Of a stretch of 64,000 nt of DNA, positions 47,198 through 56,735 are shown in pieces (position 1 is the first letter of the stretch; each line of letters opens with the position of its first letter). The stretch covers positions 126,001 through 190,000 of the forward strand of contig JAQGDQ010002368.1 of assembly GCA_030141605.1 (NCBI GenBank), in the 5' to 3' direction. The notes below the pieces were generated by a model that saw nothing but the letters and a program-made list of their open reading frames with translations, had not been told where the DNA came from and searched no databases. Made by a program: the position numbers and the translations under genes. This DNA comes from Tubiluchus corallicola (taxonomy: Eukaryota; Priapulida; Priapulimorpha; Priapulimorphida; Tubiluchidae).

Positions 47198-50100
47198 TGG
47201 CTGCATCTTCTAGGTGTCTCAGTGTATGCCAAATTAATATCAATACTTTTTCTGTTCGTTCACAATATGCGTTAGACAAGTATGTAAACTCCTACTACTT
47301 TGATATTGTTACAGTACAGGAAGTGAAAGCTAAACAATACGATGATGTGACTCTAACTAATTATCAAAGTTATGTCAAAAATAAGGACCCAAATACAAGT
47401 GGATGTGCAGTATTCGTAAAAAATGGATTGATTAGTTGCAGACTACACGAATTAGAAGATAACAACACAGATACAATTTGGGTTTTAGTTAAAGGCAAAG
47501 GTTTGAAAATGATTGTAGCTTCTGTATATGTTCTGCCAAACAAAGTCGAACACATGCAATCAATGCTAGCTTCTTTCAAAAAGGCCTGCCTATTTTCTGA
47601 TCAACAAAGCCTAGACGGTGTTATGTTAACTGGAGATCTGAATAGTAGAAGTTTTATGTGGGATGTAAAAACTAACTCACATGGGCAGCTTTTAAATGAC
47701 TTTGTATGGTCTAGCACATATCCAGTACTGCCTGTTGCACCGTTGGTTGAAACATTTAAATCAGCCCACGGCAAAAGCATCATTGATATTGTATTGCTAA
47801 CAAACAATCTTGCGTCATTACCGGTGACACAAAGCGTTGACGACGAGGTTGAATTGTTTAGTGGAGCTCCGTTAATGGGCCACTTTCCAGTCATTACTAA
47901 GTTAGGTGCATCTTTCCATAACTATAGCACAACAGCAAAGCGTACTGTCTTCGATTTCAAAAGCAGTAATTGGCATAGCTGGTCAGGTTATTTAGAAAAT
48001 AGTTTGCGCTCTAATTTTGCGCTCCTTAACGATGCTATAATGCGAGAGGACCCTATTGAGCTGTGGCAGTTGTTTCAGAAATTAATAAAAAACAGCAATG
48101 AAGCTGTACTACCAAAGAAAGTTATATGTAATCACTCAAAACCGTTTTGGACTCAAAACTTAAGTTTTTTGTCAAACAATGTACGAAGGTTGAGAAAAAT
48201 CTATCTAAAGCATTCTAATATTCACAATAGGAACCGGTATCTTGAAGAAAAGAATAAGTTTGATGAAGAACTTCGCACAGCTGCTGATAACTGGCTTTAT
48301 AAAAAGTGTGTCAACTTAAATGTTCGTAAAAGTAATGCATTCTGGAGAGAATATAAGAAAATATTTACTGGTAGAGCAAATTCAGATATCGGCATGCTAA
48401 AATATGAAGGAAACATATATAGCGAAAATCAAGATATTTGTGAGGTACTATACAAAAATTTTTTAAGTGGAGATCACGTAAACGGTGCAAATTTTGATTA
48501 TTTTTGGCAGCAGCAAGTAGAGGGGGAAGTTTCTCGCTATGATTATAGAGGCATGGTGCCCCTTGCTATAAACGGTAACTTTACAATGGATGAACTAAAC
48601 ATTGCAATAAAAGAAACAGTCACGCAGGGCCAAAGCACCGACTGCGATGGCTTTCATCCACTGATGGTTAAACACCTTGGCTTCTGGGCCAAGGCCGTTT
48701 TTCTATACTTGTGTAATCTTTGTTTAAGTAAAAGCGAGTGGGTTTGGCGTGAATCCAATGTAATATTCATTAAAAAGGAAGGCAAAACAAATTATACGGA
48801 TCCTGGTAGCTTTCGACCCCTGACGCTCTCATCCTATTTTGGCAAATTTGCTGAACGTTTACTGTCAAATCGATTGAGAACTTACATATCTGAAAATGAT
48901 CTGATAGACGAAGTGCAGGAAGGTTTCATGGCAGGTCGCAATACCGGTCGCTATTTGATTCGCTTAATATCAAATATTCAAAAGCATTTACTACAAAATG
49001 ATGTCTGTCTGTCTATCTGCTGTGATTTCCAGCGCGCTTTTGACAGCGTCTGGTTGGATGGTCTACTGTTTAAGCTATATGAGGCCGGCTTTAAAGGTAG
49101 AATTCTGGGTCTTATTAAGACTTTTCTATATGAAAGGAATGTGCGCATCAAGGTCAATAACTATACTTCTCAGGAATACTGTTGTAAGATAGGTCTGCCA
49201 CAGGGGTCAGTCATCTCCCCGGTGCTATTTAATTTTTATGTGTCCGACATGTTTGACGAAATCTTAGCAATATCAAATACTGATAATTTTAAATATGCAG
49301 ACGACGGAACAATACTTGTAGCTTGTTCTTCCGAATATGAAACGCTTAGAACTAGTCAGCTGTGCTGTGATAAACTCTATAATTGGTGTTTTAAATGGCG
49401 GCAGATACTAAATTGCTCGCAAGGAAAAACTGAAGTAATTCCATTTGGCCTTCATGATTTAAACGACTGCTTAAAATTTGGAACCAATGATGTTAGTTAC
49501 GTGCAAAGTAGTAAAGTTTTAGGAGTTACAATCGACAGTAATTTGTCATTTGAAAATCATGTAAGTAAGGTTAGAAGACAAGCTTGGAATAGGTGGATGT
49601 CAATTAAGCGTAAGAGTATGCTGTATAAAGGCTTCAGTCTCAGTGTTATCATTGCTCTATTTAAGACTTTAGTTTTACCAATTATAATGTATGCTGCTCC
49701 AGCCTGGATGGTAAGAAAGCACTCATTGTTTGACGATCTGTTGTATGACGTTATGAAAACTGCTACTGGTTGTCACTTTCACCCCTCAAAAGACAAACTA
49801 GAGTTAATTTGTGGGCTACCCCCACTTGATATTATATTTAAGGGAATCACAGTAAAATTTATGCTAAAATCTCTAGCAATGTCGGATTCAGATTTAGTCA
49901 AAACTCATATAATAGAGATTAGTCGTGATCCCACAATCGGTCATAGACATTTCATTCGAGAATTACTGGCTTCTAGTAGTCAATATTTAAAATTATGTAA
50001 AAATTATAATTCACGTACTATTGATTACGGTAGTATACCACTGAATATCCTTGAGTACAAAAAACAGGATATTGAGCATTTTATAACACACCTATGGAAA

Positions 50101-50399
50101 AATAGATGCCGTACTCGCTACCAATGCCAGGAGTTGTCTATTCTTCCTGAAAATGTATTTTTAACTCCACTAGACCTTCCTTTTCATACAAATAGCAGAA
50201 GGCTAGAAAAACTAACTTGTAGTATTTTATTAGGGCAAGGTAACTTTAAAGATTTTCTTTTTAAAATTGGATACATACACGAAAATGCCTGTATATACTC
50301 AGAGGAAGCACAAACAGTTGAACATTTGCTTTTTAATTGTACTTTGGTCGACGAAAATAAAAGATTAGCGCTTGCAAATAGCCTACAATTTCAAAACAT
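47197..50399 (+). CDS. LINE ORF2: endonuclease-reverse transcriptase (copy 1, runs into gap)
   Basis: Endonuclease residues near the N-terminus are SVCQININ, VTVQEVK, LTGDLNSRSFMWD, IIDIVLLTNN and GHFPVIT. RT motifs are FRPLTLSSYFGKFAERLL, CCDFQRAFDSVWLDGLLFKL, GLPQGSVISPVLFNFYV and FKYADDGTILVA at the active site. Near the end is a Cys/His knuckle region with EEAQTVEHLLFNC. Visible part about 1067 residues. Any translation across N and beyond is meaningless. ATG taken from the TAATG overlap. Confidence 0.93.
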
Positions 50400-51247
50400 N
50401 NNNNNNNNNNNNNNNNNNNNNNNNNNNNNNNNNNNNNNNNNNNNNNNNNNNNNNNNNNNNNNNNNNNNNNNNNNNNNNNNNNNNNNNNNNNNNNNNNNNN
50501 NNNNNNNNNNNNNNNNNNNNNNNNNNNNNNNNNNNNNNNNNNNNNNNNNNNNNNNNNNNNNNNNNNNNNNNNNNNNNNNNNNNNNNNNNNNNNNNNNNNN
50601 NNNNNNNNNNNNNNNNNNNNNNNNNNNNNNNNNNNNNNNNNNNNNNNNNNNNNNNNNNNNNNNNNNNNNNNNNNNNNNNNNNNNNNNNNNNNNNNNNNNN
50701 NNNNNNNNNNNNNNNNNNNNNNNNNNNNNNNNNNNNNNNNNNNNNNNNNNNNNNNNNNNNNNNNNNNNNNNNNNNNNNNNNNNNNNNNNNNNNNNNNNNN
50801 NNNNNNNNNNNNNNNNNNNNNNNNNNNNNNNNNNNNNNNNNNNNNNNNNNNNNNNNNNNNNNNNNNNNNNNNNNNNNNNNNNNNNNNNNNNNNNNNNNNN
50901 NNNNNNNNNNNNNNNNNNNNNNNNNNNNNNNNNNNNNNNNNNNNNNNNNNNNNNNNNNNNNNNNNNNNNNNNNNNNNNNNNNNNNNNNNNNNNNNNNNNN
51001 NNNNNNNNNNNNNNNNNNNNNNNNNNNNNNNNNNNNNNNNNNNNNNNNNNNNNNNNNNNNNNNNNNNNNNNNNNNNNNNNNNNNNNNNNNNNNNNNNNNN
51101 NNNNNNNNNNNNNNNNNNNNNNNNNNNNNNNNNNNNNNNNNNNNNNNNNNNNNNNNNNNNNNNNNNNNNNNNNNNNNNNNNNNNNNNNNNNNNNNNNNNN
51201 NNNNNNNNNNNNNNNNNNNNNNNNNNNNNNNNNNNNNNNNNNNNNNN
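50400..51247. other. Assembly gap (848 N)
   Basis: A run of N between two inverted copies of the same LINE. The right edge continues with GAGAG and then the 3' end of the inverted copy. Frames drawn through the gap are artefacts. Confidence 1.
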
Positions 51248-51527
51248 GAGAGATTATTATTATTATTATAATTCTTTATTTAAAATTTAAAATTGAACGC
51301 ATATACAGATATTTACATAAAATACATACAGGGACCCTCTATTTGCAGGGTATGGTTAAAAAACTTTGTAAATAAAATAGCTGTTATATTCGCAAGACTT
51401 TTAAATACCAATAAATCAATATACCAATAAAAGAACAACTAAAATCAAATAGTACCAATTTACACAATTTACACAAAACGACCTGTATAATATAAAAGTG
51501 ACAGATATAATATAAAAGTTCAATAAT

Positions 51528-54500
51528 TTATACTAAAGTTTGTAAAAATGAATCACAAACTAACTCAGAGAAAGCAACTAGCAGGTTTTTGTCTCGAGAG
51601 GTATAAATTTTACTAATGTTTTGAAATTGTAGGCTATTTGCAAGCGCTAATCTTTTATTTTCGTCGACCAAAGTACAATTAAAAAGCAAATGTTCAACTG
51701 TTTGTGCTTCCTCTGAGCATATACAGGCATTTTCGTGTATGTATCCAATTTTAAAAAGAAAATCTTTAAAGTTACCTTGCCCTAATAAAATACTACAAGA
51801 TAGTTTTTCTAGCCTTCTGCTATTTGTATGAAAAGGAAGGTCTAGTGGAGTTAAAAATACATTTTCAGGAAGAATAGACAACTCCTGGCATTGGTAGCGA
51901 GTACGGCATCTATTTTTCCATAGGTGTGTTATAAAATGCTCAATATCCTGTTTTTTGTACTCAAGGATATTCAGTGGTATACTACCGTAATCAATAGTAC
52001 GTGAATTATAATTTTTACATAATTTTAAATAATGACCACTAGAAGCCAGTAATTCTCGAAGGAAATGTCTATGACCGATTGTGGGATCACGACTAATCTC
52101 TATTATATGAGTTTTGACTAAATCTGAATCCGACATTGCTAGAGATTTTAGCATAAATTTTACTGTGATTCCCTTAAATATAATATCAAGTGGGGGTAGC
52201 CCACAAATTAACTCTAGTTTGTCTTTTGAGGGGTGAAAGTGACAACCAGTAGCAGTTTTCATAACGTCATACAACAGATCGTCAAACAATGAGTGCTTTC
52301 TTACCATCCAGGCTGGAGCAGCATACATTATAATTGGTAAAACTAAAGTCTTAAATAGAGCAATGATAACACTGAGACTGAAGCCTTTATACAGCATGCT
52401 CTTACGCTTAATTGACATCCACCTATTCCAAGCTTGTCTTCTAACCTTACTTACATGATTTTCAAATGACAAATTACTGTCGATTGTAACTCCTAAAACT
52501 TTACTACTTTGCACGTAACTAACATCATTAGTTCCAAATTTTAAGCAGTCGTTTAAATCATGAAGGCCAAATGGAATTACTTCAGTTTTTCCTTGCGAGC
52601 AATTTAGTATCTGCCGCCATTTAAAACACCAATTATACAGTTTATCACAGCACAGCTGACTAGTTCTAAGCGTTTCATTTTCGGAAGAACAAGCTACAAG
52701 TATTGTTCCGTCATCTGCATATTTAAAATTATTAGTATTTGATATTGCTAAGATTTCGTCAAACATGTCGGACACATAAAAATTAAATAGCACCGGGGAG
52801 ATGACTGACCCCTGTGGCAGACCTATCTTACAACAGTATTCCTGAGAAGTATAGTTATTGACCTTGATGCGCACATTCCTTTCATATAGAAAAGTCTTAA
52901 TAAGACCCAGAATTCTACCTTTAAAGCCGGCCTCATATAGCTTAAACAGTAGACCATCCAACCAGACGCTGTCAAAAGCGCGCTGGAAATCACCGCAGAT
53001 AGACAGACAGACATCATTTTGTAGTAAATGCTTTTGAATATTTGATATTAAGCGAATCAAATAGCGACCGGTATTGCGACCTGCCATGAAACCTTCCTGC
53101 ACTTCGTCTATCAGATCATTTTCAAACATGTAAGTTCTCAATCGATTTGACAGTAAACGTTCAGCAAATTTGCCAAAATAGGATGAGAGCGTCAGGGGTC
53201 GAAAGCTACCAGGATCCGTATAATTTGTTTTGCCTTCCTTTTTAATGAATATTACATTGGATTCGCGCCAAACCCACTCGCTTTTACTTAAACAAAGATT
53301 ACACAAGTATAGAAAAACCGCCTTGGCCCAGAAGCCAAGGTGTTTAACCATCAGTGGATGAAAGGCATCGCAGTCGGTGCTTTTGCCCTGCGTGACTGTT
53401 TCTTTTATTGCAATGTTTAGTTCATCCATTGTAAAGTTACAGTTTATAGCAAGGGGCACCATGCCTCTATAATCATAGCGAGAAACTTCCCCCTCTACTT
53501 GCTGCTGCCAAAAATAATCGAAATTTGCACCGTTTACGTGATCTCCACTTAAAAAATTTTTGTATAGTACCTCACAAATATCTTGATTTTCGCTATATAT
53601 GTTTCCTTCATATTTTAGCATGCCGATATCTGAATTTGCTCTACCAGTAAATATTTTCTTATAATCTCTTCAGAATGCATTACTTTTGCGAACATTTAAG
53701 TTGACACACTTTTTATAAAGCCAGTTATCAGCAGCTGTGCGAAGTTCTTCATCAAACTTAGTCTTTTCTTCAAGATACCGGTTCCTATTGTGAATATTAG
53801 AATGCTTTAGATAGATTTTTCTCAACCTTCGTACATTGTTTGACAAAAAACTTAAGTTTTGAGTCCAAAACGGTTTTGAGTGATTACATATAACTTTCTT
53901 TGGTAGTACAGCTTCACTGCTGTTTTTTATTAATTTCTGAAACAACTGCCACAGCTCAATAGGGTCCTCTCGCATTATAGCATCGTTAAGGAGCGCAAAA
54001 TTAGAGCGCAAACTATTTTCTAAATAACCTGACCAGCTATGCCAATTACTGCTTTTGAAATCGAAGACAGTACGCTTTGCTGTTGTGCTATAGTTATGGA
54101 AAGATGCACCTAACTTAGTAATGACTGGAAAGTGGCCCATTAACGGAGCTCCACTAAACAATTCAACCTCGTCGTCAACGCTTTGTGTCACCGGTAATGA
54201 CGCAAGATTGTTTGTTAGCAATACAATATCAATGATGCTTTTGCCGTGGGCTGATTTAAATGTTTCAACCAACGGTGCAACAGGCAGTACTGGATATGTG
54301 CTAGACCAAACAAAGTCATTTAATAGTTGCCCATGTGAGTTAGTTTTTACATCCCACATAAAACTTCTACTATTCAGATCTCCAGTTAACATAACACCGT
54401 CTAGGCTTTGTTGATCAGAAAATAGGCAGGCCTTTTTGAAAGAAGCTAGCATTGATTGCATGTGCTCGACTTTGTTTGGCAGAACATATACAGAAGCTAC

Positions 54501-54818
54501 AATCATTTTCAAACCTTTGCCTTTAACTAAAACCCAAATTGTATCTGTGTTGTTATCTTCTAATTCGTGTAGTCTGCAACTAATCAATCCATTTTTTACG
54601 AATACTGCACATCCACTTGTATTTGGGTCCTTATTTTTGACATAACTTTGATAATTAGTTAGAGTCACATCATCGTATTGTTTAGCTTTCACTTCCTGTA
54701 CTGTAACAATATCAAAGTAGTAGGAGTTTACATACTTGTCTAACGCATATTGTGAACGAACAGAAAAAGTATTGATATTAATTTGGCATACACTGAGACA
54801 CCTAGAAGATGCAGCCAT
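51528..54818 (-). pseudogene. LINE ORF2 with one nonsense codon (copy 2)
   Basis: Same endonuclease-RT as copy 1, about 1096 codons. At 53670-53672 a TGG (Trp) codon has become TGA, after RKSNAF and between endonuclease and RT, splitting the frame into 53670-54818 and 51528-53621. The RT active site FKYADDGTILVA is intact. The stop ends the protein at ASFLQTLV-like sequence (DSFLQTLV), which shows where the full ORF2 ends. Confidence 0.92.
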
Positions 54819-55993
54819 TAGATACGGTTAAGTCTTTTTAACTGATCTAAGTATGTAGAGCAATTCTTGGAATTGGCTTCATGCTCACTTTTGCAATTGT
54901 AGCACTTTATCTCTTTGCTGTTGCATTCAGATGTTTTATGCAGATTTCCGCATTTACCACAGTTGGCTTTATTTCTGCACCACTTAGCAACGTGTCCAAA
55001 AGACTGACACTTGTGACAGCGTAAAGGTGTTTGTTTTCGGATATATTGTTCTACTTCGCACAGAAGATGTTTTATAGGAATTCCCTCCTGTATTGCACGT
55101 TGTAATTCAACGTCTGAGCTAAATTTCACCTTAACTATTGGCATATTGGCTCCGTTCTTCCGTTTAAATCGCTCTACTTCGATTACTGGGAACTTCTGTT
55201 CAATTGCCGCCTTTATTTCGTCTTCAGTCAATTCCGGGTCACAGTCTTTGATCACTCCAATAGAGTACTTATTTGGTTTTCTGACTTTCGTGTCGGTACC
55301 CATATAAGTTGGGTTCCATGAGCTTATTATTTCATCGGCAGTTTCAGAATCTTTTAACTGAATTTGTATGTTTCCTCGAGCAGTTCTGTAGGCTATTTCA
55401 AATCTTACACGTGGAAAATACTTACACAGATTTGTTTTAATTGATGCGCTGGTCTCTACAAGTTTTTTGTCTTTAACATTTTCTATTATAACTGTTCTAG
55501 CTGGATCATATTGAACAATGGGATTTTGTGTATTTGGTAACTGACGATTTCGAGAAGTAACAGACGTTTGCATGTCTTTTTTCACAGCATTGCTATAGGA
55601 AGTAAGGCCGGAAGGTCTGCGTTCTGTTCCCGACAGCTTTTCTATTGATTGTTCTATCTGATTTAGTTTATCCATGACAGGATCACCTGATATTTTTTTC
55701 AGCCGGTTTAATATTTCGGTCAGCTTGTTGATATCGTTCTCTTCCTGAATGAAATGAATTATTTCAGTTTTTAGTAGATCAAGGAAGACTGCTTTGCTAG
55801 CATCATTCGGCGCTTGGGGTTTTGGCTCCGACTGCGTCCCAATAGTTTCAGTCTCAGAGTCTGATTCGTTATCATTTGAGAACTTGTGAAAACAGCCAAC
55901 GCACACCTCGCAGTATATTTCTCTTTTTGTTATTTCCTTACTGCGTCTACAAATAGTACAGCTTTTCCTGGCTAGTACGCTAGAGGTACTCAT
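54818..55993 (-). CDS. LINE ORF1: gag-like protein (copy 2)
   Basis: 391 residues, intact, with the same zinc knuckles as copy 1. The differences I noted include Ser for Gly at residue 5, Val for Gly near residue 70 (SKAVFLDLL), changes in the SRNRQLPNTQNPIV stretch and His for Tyr in the first knuckle (CHKCQSFGHVAKWC). It overlaps the ORF2 start by TAATG. Confidence 0.93.
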   Translation of the reverse strand: MSTSSVLARKSCTICRRSKEITKREIYCEVCVGCFHKFSNDNESDSETETIGTQSEPKPQAPNDASKAVFLDLLKTEIIHFIQEENDINKLTEILNRLKKISGDPVMDKLNQIEQSIEKLSGTERRPSGLTSYSNAVKKDMQTSVTSRNRQLPNTQNPIVQYDPARTVIIENVKDKKLVETSASIKTNLCKYFPRVRFEIAYRTARGNIQIQLKDSETADEIISSWNPTYMGTDTKVRKPNKYSIGVIKDCDPELTEDEIKAAIEQKFPVIEVERFKRKNGANMPIVKVKFSSDVELQRAIQEGIPIKHLLCEVEQYIRKQTPLRCHKCQSFGHVAKWCRNKANCGKCGNLHKTSECNSKEIKCYNCKSEHEANSKNCSTYLDQLKRLNRI

Positions 55994-56396
55994 TTTGAAG
56001 AAGGTATAGCGTAATCAGGATATAATAGATGCCTTATAATGCCCGAGGATGTCAAGGGGAACGTCTTTGTCACAAGGAACTGATTTTCCTTAAATTACCA
56101 TTGATTGTTAACGACCCGATTAGGGCCTTTTGTGTAGGTCCTCCACTAATTCTCGGCGTTTGGTTTTCGCGCCAAATCCACACAATATAGTTCTTATAAC
56201 AATGTTTATTTCGTTGATAACTTTAATAAGATCAATTATCACAGAATTTAAATTACATCACTGAAACCGCGTACTATTCATACACACGTAGGTATAAAAT
56301 TTATAGAACATAACACGGTATAAAGTTGTTAAAATTGACTTCAAAATATGAACAGCTTTGATAGCAACTTTACTTCGTCACGGTCACAGTCAGAAG

Positions 56397-56457
56397 TGAC
56401 AGTGAGAGACAAAGAGAGACAGAGAGAGAAAGAGAGGGGGTGGGGGGGAGAGAAGCT
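56397..56457 (-). repeat. TC-rich tract (minus strand) at the 5' edge of copy 2
   Basis: On the plus strand GTGAGAGACAAAGAGAGACA and GAGAGAGAAAGAGAGGGGGT, that is, CT-rich on the element's sense strand, as for the other insertions. Confidence 0.85.
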
Positions 56458-56502
56458 ACATGACATCAAGTGTACAGTATACTGGTTATTCCTCACATAT
56501 AG

Positions 56503-56735
56503 GCGACGCTTTTGAAATTGATAACATTGGTTATTTCTCACATGTAGGCATCGCTTTTGAATTTGATTACATAAAGGAGATCTGCAATGTCTTACCATTA
56601 TCAGAAGCGGCTTCATGGTGGGAAGCAAATACTAACACTTCCGTAGCTGGGAATAAAACCACAACTGTCACATGGATGAAAGATCCAATGGAATTATTTG
56701 GCTTTGACAGAGGCGAACACTATTACGTTGGACAG
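56503..56735 (+). CDS. LolA-like/PAN gene exon 1 in window (two possible acceptors)
   Basis: Core frame EFDYIKEICNVLPLSEAASW to MELFGFDRGEHYYVGQ. A 45-bp tandem duplication at its start carries an AG acceptor in each copy (56501-56502 and 56546-56547), in the same phase, so the exon can begin at 56503 or 56548. The donor is GCAAGC. Continuity YYVGQ|RMHRGLLCDVW with the next exon supports the junction. Confidence 0.75.

Larger units (their letters stand above)
45616..50399 (+). mobile_element. APE-type non-LTR retrotransposon, copy 1 (3' end lost in the N gap)
   Basis: A two-ORF LINE with a 5' UTR of about 405 bases, ORF1 with CCHC zinc knuckles and ORF2 with apurinic-type endonuclease and reverse transcriptase. 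The sequence runs into N at 50400. The matching inverted copy at 51253-56396 shows that the full element is about 5.15 kb. Both ORFs are open as far as visible, so this copy may have been active recently. Jockey/CR1-like by architecture: APE, RT, C-terminal Cys/His knuckle, no RNase H seen. Confidence 0.93.
51253..56396 (-). mobile_element. APE-type non-LTR retrotransposon, copy 2 (inverted, full length)
   Basis: About 5.14 kb, nearly identical to copy 1 in opposite orientation. It has a 5' UTR, ORF1 and ORF2, and a 3' end read on the minus strand as AATTATAATAATAATAATAAT followed by CTCTC. The 5' end abuts TC-rich sequence too. One in-frame stop lies in ORF2. Confidence 0.93.

Noticed and set aside
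50372-51375. Frames running through the N gap
   Set aside because: Placeholder bases only; no coding meaning.
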